A stretch of 5,843 nt of DNA from CAZIPZ01 sp964541075. Its GTDB lineage: Bacteria; Acidobacteriota; Terriglobia; 20CM-2-55-15. The position numbers and the translations under genes were made by a program. A model generated the notes under the pieces. That model was given only the letters and a program-made list of their open reading frames with translations. It did no database searches and was not told the DNA's origin. Below, piece after piece: positions 1 to 5,843 of the stretch. The DNA is taken from positions 1 through 5,843 of the forward strand of contig CAZIPZ010000224.1 in the NCBI GenBank assembly GCA_964541075.1. The letters run 5' to 3'. Numbering within the stretch: the stretch's first letter is position 1; the number at the start of each line of letters is the position of its first letter.

Positions 1-926
1 CGTTGACCGGACTCGCGGACGTCACCGATATGTATCAGCGATCGATGTCGGCCATCGATCGGGCCATGAAACTTCTGGGGACGGAGATCAAGATTCCTTA
101 CGAAGGCCGTCACCTTCCTCAAAGTGGCGTTCGCGGGGAATTGCGATTCGAGCATGTCAGTTTCGCTTATGGCGATACGCCAACGCTTACCGATATTGAT
201 CTCGTGATTCCCGCGGGACAGACCGTTGCGTTCGTCGGGCCGACCGGTTCAGGGAAGAGTACGCTCGTCAAGCTGCTGCTTCGATTTTATACAGCTCAGT
301 CCGGCCGCATCTTGTTGGACGACGAACCCATCGATCAAACGAATCTTCAGGACCTCCGCCGTGCGTTCTCATATGTGGCGCAGGATACATTTATCACCGA
401 TGGTACGGTAGCGGAGAACATCGCCTACGGGGCGCCGTCGGCCAGCGAGGACGCAATCCTTTCTGCGGCCCGTTTGTCCGAATCGCTCGAATTCATCGAA
501 AAGCTGCTGTTGGGTTTCGCGACGCGAGTAGGCGAGCGCGGCCAGAAGCTGTCCGGCGGGCAGCGTCAGCGGCTGGCGCTTGCACGCGCAATCCTCAAAA
601 ATCCGCCGATCTTGATTCTGGATGAGGCGACGAGCGCCGTCGATAACGAAACTGAAGCGGCCATCCAGCGGAGCCTCGACGTGGTCAGCCGCGGACGCAC
701 CACGATCATCATCGCCCATCGCCTTTCCACGATACGGCATGCAGACCGAATCTACGTGCTCGAAAACGGCCGAATCGTAGAGGCCGGCTCGCATGAAGAA
801 TTGACGGCTGTCGATGGTGTGTACGCATCGCTGTGGCGTCTGCAGACCGGCGAACGCACCCCGGACTACTCCGGAACCTTCGAACTGAAAACAGCTAAGC
901 AAGACGCATCGGCGTCTCATATTTGA
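1..926 (+). CDS. ABC transporter, fused permease/ATPase, C-terminal part (5' truncated)
   Basis: This is the C-terminal 308 or so residues of an exporter-type (MsbA/lipid A or multidrug-like) ABC half-transporter in the inner membrane; the transmembrane domain lies off the left edge. Numbering from the codon at position 3, residues 1-40 are the linker after the last membrane helix and about 46-280 form a complete nucleotide-binding domain. Visible motifs are the A-loop Tyr56, Walker A GPTGSGKST (79-87), Q-loop Gln127, signature LSGGQ (183-187), Walker B ILILDE (203-208) with catalytic Glu208, D-loop SAVD (211-214) and H-loop His239. All catalytic residues are intact, so the domain should hydrolyse ATP. 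A polar tail of about 24 residues follows the domain. The TTG at position 3 is not a real start, because the conserved linker is already under way there. The substrate cannot be deduced. The gene ends in TGA, 75 bp before the PEP-CTERM gene. Confidence 0.94.
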   Translation, partial: LTGLADVTDMYQRSMSAIDRAMKLLGTEIKIPYEGRHLPQSGVRGELRFEHVSFAYGDTPTLTDIDLVIPAGQTVAFVGPTGSGKSTLVKLLLRFYTAQSGRILLDDEPIDQTNLQDLRRAFSYVAQDTFITDGTVAENIAYGAPSASEDAILSAARLSESLEFIEKLLLGFATRVGERGQKLSGGQRQRLALARAILKNPPILILDEATSAVDNETEAAIQRSLDVVSRGRTTIIIAHRLSTIRHADRIYVLENGRIVEAGSHEELTAVDGVYASLWRLQTGERTPDYSGTFELKTAKQDASASHI

Positions 927-951
927 TTTCAACCTAGATTCTGTAAACAAT
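923..951 (+). promoter_or_regulatory. Weak sigma70-like promoter candidate before the PEP-CTERM gene
   Basis: TTGATT (923-928, overlapping the ABC stop codon) and AACAAT (946-951) are separated by 17 nt. Each matches 4 of 6 consensus bases. The position suits independent transcription of the gene at 1002, but a match of this quality can arise by chance. Confidence 0.2.
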
Positions 952-1001
952 TCCTACGGCGCTAGCCGCATTGAGAGGACTGGAATAGAGAGGAGTCAAC
1001 G

Positions 1002-1625
1002 ATGAAGAATCGGTTGCTTGTCGCGGTTTCAAGCCTCTTTCTGACCGTCACCGCTGCGCAGGCGGACACACTTTATACAGACGAAGCGACGTTCCTCGGC
1101 GCGGCCGGGACGCTCGCTTTGGAAAGTTTCGAAGGCATCACGGGGTCGGGAACCTCTTTGGCGTTAGCCGATTTCAGCATGAGCACGAATGGTGCGCTGA
1201 GCGTTCAAACCGCGAATCCCGGACATCCGTCGGAAGGCATTCGGTTCGTCAGGTGGTTTGCAAACTCGAATACGGGCACGGTTACCTTTACGTTTTCCTA
1301 TCCAGTTTTAGCGTTCGGCCTCACGCTGAGCGATGCGCTTGATGGCGGCGCCCACCCCTCATTGACTATCGAAACCAATTCAGGCGGAGGCGGGTTTACG
1401 GCTCTGACCGGGTTGCAGGCGAACGAATCAACTCACTTCGCCGGTGTTATCGGCGCGCATTCCTTCACTGAGGTGATCATCACGAACCTTGGTGGCAACC
1501 CCGACAACATCGGCTTGGACGAAGTCCACTACACGCCGGCAACTGTGCCCGAACCTGGGACGCCGTTGCTCACGGTCGTTGGTCTGATGGGCGTCGACTT
1601 CGTTCGAAGACGTCGCAGAAGTTAG
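1002..1625 (+). CDS. PEP-CTERM sorting domain protein (exosortase substrate)
   Basis: This is a 207-residue exported protein. Residues 1-21 form a Sec signal peptide (MKNR, hydrophobic core, cleavage after AQA). Residues 22-180 are rich in Gly, Ser and Thr and alternate in a beta-strand pattern. This region includes the FGLTLSDAL segment and a closing GLDEVHY segment, resembling the beta-sandwich bodies of many PEP-CTERM proteins. The C-terminus is a sorting signal: VPEPGTP (182-188), a short hydrophobic stretch, then five Arg (202-206). In known systems exosortase cleaves at such a signal and the protein goes to the surface or exopolysaccharide matrix. No exosortase or polysaccharide gene is in the window. 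The start is supported by AGGAG at 991-995 with a 6-nt spacer. Unusually, Asp199 lies within the short C-terminal hydrophobic segment. The specific function of the body is unknown. Confidence 0.9.
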   Translation: MKNRLLVAVSSLFLTVTAAQADTLYTDEATFLGAAGTLALESFEGITGSGTSLALADFSMSTNGALSVQTANPGHPSEGIRFVRWFANSNTGTVTFTFSYPVLAFGLTLSDALDGGAHPSLTIETNSGGGGFTALTGLQANESTHFAGVIGAHSFTEVIITNLGGNPDNIGLDEVHYTPATVPEPGTPLLTVVGLMGVDFVRRRRRS

Positions 1626-1759
1626 TTTCGATCGCATTCGAGAACCCGGCGACAAAACATCCGACGATTGCGAGCCGCTACGCTCCGTGCGAAACGCAAC
1701 TGAATAGCACGCTCGAAATCACAGTCGCTTCGGCTTCCTTGTCAAACCGGCGAACGGTA

Positions 1760-2206
1760 ATGGACGAGCTTAAGCATTACAGCGTAACAATTGACATAGA
1801 CGCTCCGCCCAAGATGGTTTGGTCTGTGATGAGCGACGTCGAACGTTGGCCGGAGTGGACGCCCTCTGTGACAACGATCAGGCGCCTCGATCCTGGGCCC
1901 CTGGCGGAAGGCAGCCGGGCTCGAATTCGCCAGCCGAAAATGCCTCCGGTTGTTTGGAAGGTCACCGCACTAGAGCCAAATCGAGGCTTTACATGGAAGA
2001 CCCGCAGTCCCGGCGTCGTTGTCACCGCCAGCCACTCAATAGAACCAACTCTCAGAGGATGTCGCGTGATATTGTCGGTCGAGTACAGCGGTCTATTTGG
2101 AAAGTTGGTCGGTCGCCTGACACGAAATCTGAACAACAGGTATCTCAACCTGGAGAGCGCAGGACTGAAGCGCCGAAGCGAAAGCATACTTCAGGAACTG
2201 CGCTGA
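1760..2206 (+). CDS. SRPBCC family protein (polyketide cyclase/dehydrase-like)
   Basis: This is a 148-residue single-domain cytosolic protein with no signal peptide or membrane helix. The N-terminus HYSVTIDIDAPPKMVWSVMS, followed by DVERWPEWTPSV, is the classic beta1-alpha1-alpha2 opening of SRPBCC/START-like (Bet v1 fold) proteins. Later segments VVWKVTALEPNRGFTWK (64-80) and SHSIEP (91-96) are the usual antiparallel strands. A long C-terminal helix (about 120-148, RNLNNRYLNLESAGLKRR) would close the hydrophobic pocket. Members bind small hydrophobic ligands, and the ligand or activity here cannot be assigned. The ATG at 1760 is preferred. An in-frame TTG at 1739 would add seven residues, but neither start has a good Shine-Dalgarno sequence. 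Its 3' end converges on the creatininase-like gene with 32 bp between stops and carries one arm of an inverted repeat. Confidence 0.85.
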   Translation: MDELKHYSVTIDIDAPPKMVWSVMSDVERWPEWTPSVTTIRRLDPGPLAEGSRARIRQPKMPPVVWKVTALEPNRGFTWKTRSPGVVVTASHSIEPTLRGCRVILSVEYSGLFGKLVGRLTRNLNNRYLNLESAGLKRRSESILQELR

Positions 2207-2237
2207 AGATCAGATAGTCGCTCGGGCGCTTCAGTCC
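2162..2237. repeat. 13-bp perfect inverted repeat at the convergent gene ends
   Basis: GGACTGAAGCGCC at 2162-2174 (inside the SRPBCC coding end) is the exact reverse complement of GGCGCTTCAGTCC at 2225-2237 (intergenic, ending one base before the opposing stop codon). The loop is 50 nt. Inside it CTTCAG (2189-2194) and CTGAAG (2203-2208) form a second, 6-bp stem with an 8-nt loop. A transcript of either strand could therefore fold into a long stem capped by a smaller hairpin. The position suits a bidirectional 3'-end, transcript-stabilising or termination element. There is no U-tract, so it is not a canonical intrinsic terminator. Confidence 0.6.
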
Positions 2238-2238
2238 G

Positions 2239-3129
2239 CTACTGGCTCGCTTTGAAAGTTGCTATTGCTTTCGTTATAGCGTCCGCTGTGATTTTCGCGC
2301 GATATTCAGCGAGCTTCCTTCCATTTTCGACCATCTTCTGAACGGATCCGATCTCGACTCCGTTGATACTGAACTTTTTCGCTTTCATGCGTTGTTCCGG
2401 TCGAATCAGCTTCGGATCGACGAGTGCAACGAGCGCTTCATAGTGGTAATCGTCATGAATGTCGTAACGGGTGGCGGATTGCACATCGGGCTGCTGCAGA
2501 ATGCCAAGTTGTTTAAGGTAGGCAAAGCTCCACTTGTCTTGTTCGTAATACTCCGGTACAAAGTGCACGCGGGCGGGATTGCCCATCCACTTCTTATTCA
2601 AGTCCGTCGCCGTCTCTCGCATTCCGTTGGTATTGGACCCGCTGTCTCCGATAAACACGATTTCCTTAAACCCCATATTCTTGAGGCTTGTGGACATGTC
2701 CGCAAGGAGCGCCTTGAACGTTTGAGGGGAGATGAGCACGCTCCCAGGCGTTAAATCGGAACTCTCATTGTTGCCAGGTTCCAGTGTGACCACAGGTGCG
2801 CACAGGGCGTTGCCAAGCTTTCGAGCGATCGCTTCACATGTTGCTCGAAGAACGTAGTTATGTTTTCCATTCGGTGAATACGGACCATTCTGCTCCAGGC
2901 CGCCCGTGCCGATGATCGCTGTCGTTTTGCCGGCCTTCAATGCGTCCCTGGTTTCCATCCACGTCAATTCCTCGATCCAGACAGAGTCCAAGGCTTCGAT
3001 TGGCCGTGGCGCGTCAGGCGCAATCGCCGCTTGACGCGCTTTTTGTGATGCAGCCTGTTGCTCGGGCGTTTGTGCTTGAAGGATGCACGCGAAGACCAAC
3101 GTGAAAATACACAGTGTCGTGAGTTTCAT
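2239..3129 (-). CDS. Secreted creatininase-family protein with altered metal-site residues
   Basis: This is a 296-residue protein with a signal peptide (residues 1-19, cleavage near LQA-Q), so it is probably periplasmic or exported. About residues 48-285 follow the creatininase (creatinine amidohydrolase) fold. TAIIGTGGLEQNGPYSPNGK (70-89) aligns with the family's metal-binding EQHGPHLPLGTD segment, and TPGSVLISPQTFKALLADM (127-145) with the GT-S region. NMGFKEIVFIGDSGSN (151-166) replaces the usual GF..I..VNGHGGN. YHYEALVALVDPKLIRP (228-244) matches the HAGE.ETS region, and a C-terminal helix ends the domain. Glu79 is kept, but the usual His is Asn81, the Asp position reads near Lys89-His90, and the later His is Ser163. 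The reaction is therefore uncertain and creatinine hydrolysis should not be assumed. The start is supported by GGAGG (3135-3139 on the minus strand) with a 5-nt spacer. It diverges from the TonB receptor gene. Confidence 0.85.
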   Translation of the reverse strand: MKLTTLCIFTLVFACILQAQTPEQQAASQKARQAAIAPDAPRPIEALDSVWIEELTWMETRDALKAGKTTAIIGTGGLEQNGPYSPNGKHNYVLRATCEAIARKLGNALCAPVVTLEPGNNESSDLTPGSVLISPQTFKALLADMSTSLKNMGFKEIVFIGDSGSNTNGMRETATDLNKKWMGNPARVHFVPEYYEQDKWSFAYLKQLGILQQPDVQSATRYDIHDDYHYEALVALVDPKLIRPEQRMKAKKFSINGVEIGSVQKMVENGRKLAEYRAKITADAITKAIATFKASQ

Positions 3130-3160
3130 CTTTGCCTCCGGTCCGTGGTTTTGGTTTCAA

Positions 3161-3179
3161 AAATCTTACTGAAAGATTT
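3161..3179. repeat. Short palindrome in the divergent spacer, possible operator
   Basis: AAATCTT (3161-3167) and AAGATTT (3173-3179) are perfect 7-bp inverted arms around the 5-nt loop ACTGA. It lies 32-50 bp upstream of the creatininase-like start, between two divergent genes. This is a typical place for a dimeric repressor or activator site, or it could be a hairpin in the minus-strand leader. No regulator gene is in the window, so the role is inferred from position only. Confidence 0.35.
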
Positions 3180-3227
3180 CCAGGCGAGACAGGTAAATCG
3201 TGCTCTCCAAAGCCGGATTTGATGCAA

Positions 3228-3256
3228 TTTACTTCGCGCGGCTAACGCTCTAGACT
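3228..3256 (+). promoter_or_regulatory. Weak promoter candidate for the TonB receptor gene
   Basis: TTTACT (3228-3233) and TAGACT (3251-3256) are separated by 17 nt, each matching 4 of 6 sigma70 consensus bases. The predicted start would leave a leader of roughly 30 nt before the ATG at 3295. Support is weak. Confidence 0.2.
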
Positions 3257-3294
3257 TTTCACGGTCTACTGGGAAACCAGCAATTCGGGGCGGT

Positions 3295-5568
3295 ATGAAG
3301 CGCGCGATCCCTAGCCTTATTGTCATTCTTATGGTGTTTTACTTTCCTACGGATCTCCACGCTCAAGCAGGGCGGATTCATGGCAGGATACTGGACTCGC
3401 GAACAGGCGAACCCATCGCTAAGGCTACAGTGTCTATTCGCGACCGCAAGATCGAAACGCTCACAACAGAAGCAGGGGAGTTCGAGCTGAACGATCTGGA
3501 GCCGGGCGAAATCGAGTTGTACGTCACGACAGTTGGCTATTCGTTGCTCCGAAGAAAGGTTGAGGTTTCGTCTTCGACGGGTCTTGAGTTCGAAATTCTA
3601 CTTGGACCGGAGGTGTTGCGGCGAACAGATGAAGTGACCGTAACGGAAAAAGCGTTTGTCCCGCCCGAACCCGCCGCGGTGTCCGATCACACCCTGACCC
3701 AATCGGAAATGAGAAACCTGGCCAGCGTCCTCGTCGACGACACGTTGCGGTCTGTTCAAGCTCTTCCGGGCGTAACCACTGGGGACGACTTCTACGCTCA
3801 ATTTTCCGCGCGAGGCGCCGGCTTCCGCTCGATAGGATATTCGACGGACGGCGTCTTGATCTTTGCTCCCATGCATGAAGTCGGCGATGTCAACGACGGG
3901 GGATCTCTGTCGATGCTGAACGGTGATGTCATTGAATCCGTGACGCTTTTGACTGGCGGCTTTTCGTCAAAGTACGGGGACCGGACGGCCGGTTACCTGG
4001 ATATCCGTACGCGCGATGGAAATCGGCAGCGCTTTACGAACAGTGGAACCGCAGGAGCTTCCGGAATTGGCTGGACCACCGAAGGCCCTATAGGAAAGAA
4101 GCCCAAGGCTTCCTGGGTTTTTTCAGCACGAAAAAGTTATCTCGACTATTTGGTGAACAAGCTGTCCGACGATCCGTCATCATCGTTCATCTTCGGATTT
4201 TATGACTTCTTCGGAAAGCTTTCCTACGAGCCCAACATCCGTCATCAGATCCGGCTCAGCGGAAATTTCGGAAAGTCGCGGGTGGACCAACATCGCGACG
4301 CAAGCTTCAGTGTCAACGATTTCCTTTACGGAGACAGCAACTCCAAGGTCGTTGTTGGGACCTGGTTATGGGTTGCATCCAATAGGTTGACCATCGACTC
4401 CGCCGTGAGCTACGACAATGCGGTCCTGCACAACGTCAACCATGACGGCGCGGTTTTGTTCCATTCGAACCCAAAGCAGTTAACCCTCAAGCAAGACATC
4501 GCGTACCAGCCTATTAGTACGAACAAGATTGAAGCCGGGTATTCTCTCCGCAGGCTGCTGCAGAATACCGAACGCAGGAGATTTCAATTCTCGTCACAAA
4601 GATTCGTCACCAGCGATCTTTTCTCAGAATCGAGCTGGCAGCCTGCCGCATATGTACAGGACACGGTGACCGCCTTCGGGTCGCGTCTGACGTTGACGTA
4701 TGGCGCACGGTTCGAGCGGTTGGGATTAACGGGGCAGAATGTATGGATGCCGCGAACCAGCGCGGCGCTCGCCGCGGGGGCTAACACAAAGGTCGCGATC
4801 GCGTTTGGGCAATACTCACAGTTTCCGGCCTTCACTGAAATGTTTGGAGAATTCGGCGACTCACGACTTCAGGCGGAGCGCGCAACGCACTACACGCTCC
4901 AGGTTGAGCAGCTGATCAACGATAAGACCCGTCTCCGACTCGAGGGCTACATCCGCGAAGACCGGAATGGCATCTTTTCGGCGGATGCCGAATATCGTTT
5001 AGTCCGCGGAATCGTGGCTGGCCCGGGTTTCAACGCAACCGGACGGCTTCAAAACACCTTGCGGGGTCGCGCACGTGGCGTGGAGTTCTTTCTTCAGCGC
5101 AGGAGCGTGAACAAGCTGTCCGGGTGGATTTCATACGGTTACAGCATCGCCCGATACCGCGACGCTGCGACAAATCTTACGTTTTATGGCGATTTCGATC
5201 AGCGACATACATTCAATGCCTACGCAACGTATCGACTCAAGCCAACTCTGAATCTGAGCGCCAAGTACAGGTATGGAAGCAACTTTCCTGTAACCGCTTT
5301 CATGAAAGTGTCTGGGAATTCAGTGACGCTCAGCGAACAACGGAATCAATCGCGAGCGCCCGTCTACAGCAGGCTGGATCTTCGGGTCAACAAGGCGTTC
5401 AATTTCGATCGATGGAAACTTACGTTGTATGGGGAGGTGTTGAACGTTCTCGGTCGCAAAAACTATCGATATACAGTCCGAGTGAACACCGCCAATCGCA
5501 GTGAAGCTCTCGACAAGGGCTCGATGTTTCCTCTTTTGCCTGTCGCGGGCGTGAGGGTTGACTTCTAG
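3295..5568 (+). CDS. TonB-dependent outer-membrane receptor with carboxypeptidase-regulatory-like N-domain
   Basis: This is a complete 757-residue outer-membrane receptor. Residues 1-23 form a signal peptide (MKR, hydrophobic core, LHA). About 26-104 form a carboxypeptidase-regulatory-like beta-sandwich (GRIHGRILDSRTGEPIAKAT, EAGEFELNDLEPGEIEL). DEVTVTEKA (112-120) is a TonB-box candidate. About 130-240 form the plug, with SARGAGFRSIGYSTDGVLIF (171-190) and LLTGGFSSKYGDRTAGYLDI (218-237). The remainder is a beta-barrel with alternating aromatic strands, including DFDQRHTFNAYATYRL (from 633), and it ends in the expected terminal Phe (GVRVDF). Such receptors take up large ligands (siderophores, glycans, peptides) with TonB/ExbBD energy, but the ligand is not readable here. 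It is shorter than the roughly 1000-residue Oar-like paralogues typical of acidobacteria. The start at 3295 gives the full signal peptide; the only SD-like sequence, GGGG at 3287-3290, sits just 4 nt away. Met13 would remove the basic n-region. Confidence 0.93.
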   Translation: MKRAIPSLIVILMVFYFPTDLHAQAGRIHGRILDSRTGEPIAKATVSIRDRKIETLTTEAGEFELNDLEPGEIELYVTTVGYSLLRRKVEVSSSTGLEFEILLGPEVLRRTDEVTVTEKAFVPPEPAAVSDHTLTQSEMRNLASVLVDDTLRSVQALPGVTTGDDFYAQFSARGAGFRSIGYSTDGVLIFAPMHEVGDVNDGGSLSMLNGDVIESVTLLTGGFSSKYGDRTAGYLDIRTRDGNRQRFTNSGTAGASGIGWTTEGPIGKKPKASWVFSARKSYLDYLVNKLSDDPSSSFIFGFYDFFGKLSYEPNIRHQIRLSGNFGKSRVDQHRDASFSVNDFLYGDSNSKVVVGTWLWVASNRLTIDSAVSYDNAVLHNVNHDGAVLFHSNPKQLTLKQDIAYQPISTNKIEAGYSLRRLLQNTERRRFQFSSQRFVTSDLFSESSWQPAAYVQDTVTAFGSRLTLTYGARFERLGLTGQNVWMPRTSAALAAGANTKVAIAFGQYSQFPAFTEMFGEFGDSRLQAERATHYTLQVEQLINDKTRLRLEGYIREDRNGIFSADAEYRLVRGIVAGPGFNATGRLQNTLRGRARGVEFFLQRRSVNKLSGWISYGYSIARYRDAATNLTFYGDFDQRHTFNAYATYRLKPTLNLSAKYRYGSNFPVTAFMKVSGNSVTLSEQRNQSRAPVYSRLDLRVNKAFNFDRWKLTLYGEVLNVLGRKNYRYTVRVNTANRSEALDKGSMFPLLPVAGVRVDF

Positions 5569-5596
5569 TTTCGGTTCTGCGAGCTCCGCCGGAACA

Positions 5597-5659
5597 TCTG
5601 AGAACGGTGTTATCTTTCTGATGGCAAACATGTATAAAGCCGCAGAGGTAGTTCTCAGA
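5597..5659. repeat. 9-bp inverted repeat flanking the possible promoter of the phosphotransferase gene
   Basis: TCTGAGAAC (5597-5605) is the exact reverse complement of GTTCTCAGA (5651-5659), with 45 nt between them that include a TATAAA box. The right arm ends 5 bp before the ATG at 5665. It could be a looped operator or a leader structure, but arms of this length at this spacing are expected by chance in a window this size. Confidence 0.2.
5610..5638 (+). promoter_or_regulatory. Candidate promoter for the phosphotransferase gene
   Basis: TATAAA at 5633-5638 matches 5 of 6 bases of a -10 box. The best -35 at 17 nt spacing is TTATCT (5610-5615), only 3 of 6. A transcript would start near 5645, leaving a leader of about 20 nt. 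The 96-bp gap after the TonB receptor gene makes a separate promoter plausible. I saw no convincing intrinsic terminator in the gap. Confidence 0.3.
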
Positions 5660-5664
5660 AGTTC

Positions 5665-5843
5665 ATGATGGAAGTTCTTACAACACTCTTTGAAGATCAT
5701 TTTCATTCGCGCGTCGAACGGGTGCAGCCTCTTCAGGGCGAACTGGGAGGTTCAGGCCGTAAGATTTTCCGACTGACAAATGGAAATGTCAGCGCGATCG
5801 GAATCTCGCATGGCGTCCGAGAAGAGAACGTCGCCTTCATTGA
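5665..5843 (+). CDS. APH-type phosphotransferase (AmgK-like), N-terminal part (3' truncated)
   Basis: An open frame of 59 codons starts at ATG-ATG and runs off the right edge, too short a piece to stand out by length. The translation opens MMEVLTTLFEDHF. It then has ELGGSGRKIFRLTNG (26-40), a glycine-rich nucleotide-binding loop, followed by the strand AIGI and VREENVAFI (51-59). From memory, the pattern LFE.HF / L..SGR..yRl / iGv / EN.aFi matches the N-lobe of aminoglycoside-phosphotransferase-fold sugar kinases of the AmgK type, which phosphorylate amino sugars such as N-acetylmuramate in recycling pathways. The catalytic loop is outside the window, so substrate and integrity are unknown. 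An in-frame TAA at 5635-5637 rules out a longer N-terminus. The ribosome-binding site is weak (AGAAG 4 nt before the first ATG), and the second ATG at 5668 is an alternative start. Confidence 0.7.
   Translation, partial: MMEVLTTLFEDHFHSRVERVQPLQGELGGSGRKIFRLTNGNVSAIGISHGVREENVAFI

Noticed and set aside
369..950. 193-codon open frame on the minus strand
   Set aside because: It lies antisense to the intact, motif-rich ABC ATPase domain. Its Arg- and Cys-rich translation matches no family I recognise and is a by-product of the codon bias of the real gene.
957..968. CGGC-GCTA-GCCG hairpin after the ABC transporter gene
   Set aside because: The stem is only 4 bp and no T-tract follows, so it is not a credible terminator.
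1626..1759. Gap between the PEP-CTERM and SRPBCC genes, examined for RNA genes, terminators and promoters
   Set aside because: No convincing hairpin with a T-tract, no paired promoter boxes and no tRNA-like structure were seen.
1777..2217. Overlapping open frames on both strands inside the SRPBCC gene
   Set aside because: Only the frame ending at 2206 gives a recognisable fold (SRPBCC N-terminus); the others are low-complexity, Arg- and Ser-rich shadows.
3126..3326. 66-codon minus-strand frame whose stop overlaps the creatininase-like start (ATGA)
   Set aside because: The overlap suggested translational coupling. However, the frame starts inside the TonB receptor gene, its Arg-rich translation resembles no known protein, and the downstream gene has its own good GGAGG site.
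5569..5609. Possible terminator after the TonB receptor gene (GTTC...GAAC)
   Set aside because: The arms pair over only about 4 bp before mismatches, and no T-tract follows.
5320..5706. 128-codon minus-strand frame across the 3' end of the TonB receptor gene
   Set aside because: It overlaps the conserved last barrel strands and the phosphotransferase start, and its translation matches no family I know.

Overview
The window looks like chromosomal DNA of a Gram-negative, outer-membrane-bearing bacterium, most plausibly an acidobacterium (Bryobacterales/Solibacter-like or a relative). This placement is inferred from a combination of traits, not from a marker gene. The traits are a TonB-dependent receptor with an N-terminal carboxypeptidase-regulatory-like domain, a PEP-CTERM exported protein, a secreted creatininase-fold protein with the LEQNGPY...GKHN signature, and moderate GC. 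There is no rRNA, tRNA, CRISPR array, insertion sequence or phage gene. Genes are closely spaced, and the largest non-coding gap is about 165 bp.

Layout, left to right. (1) Positions 1-926 (+) hold the C-terminal part of an exporter-type ABC transporter with a complete ATPase domain. (2) Positions 1002-1625 (+) encode a small secreted beta-rich protein with a C-terminal PEP-CTERM sorting signal, which implies an exosortase elsewhere in the genome. (3) Positions 1760-2206 (+) encode a single-domain SRPBCC (START/Bet v1-like) protein. (4) Positions 2239-3129 (-) encode a secreted creatininase-family protein that converges on the SRPBCC gene. A 13-bp perfect inverted repeat brackets the end of the SRPBCC gene and the 32-bp gap between the two stops. 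(5) Positions 3295-5568 (+) encode a complete TonB-dependent outer-membrane receptor, divergent from the creatininase-like gene across a 165-bp spacer that contains a 7-bp-arm palindrome. (6) Positions 5665-5843 (+) hold the N-terminus of an APH-type (AmgK-like) phosphotransferase that runs off the right edge.

Functional picture. Three of the six proteins carry export signals (PEP-CTERM protein, creatininase-like protein, TonB receptor). The divergent receptor/creatininase-like pair could be a small envelope module in which the receptor imports a ligand that the periplasmic protein processes, but this rests only on gene adjacency. The other genes look like separate transcription units. I see no clear new multi-gene system. 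The points most worth a second look are the replaced metal ligands in the creatininase-family protein and the long inverted repeat at the convergent gene ends.
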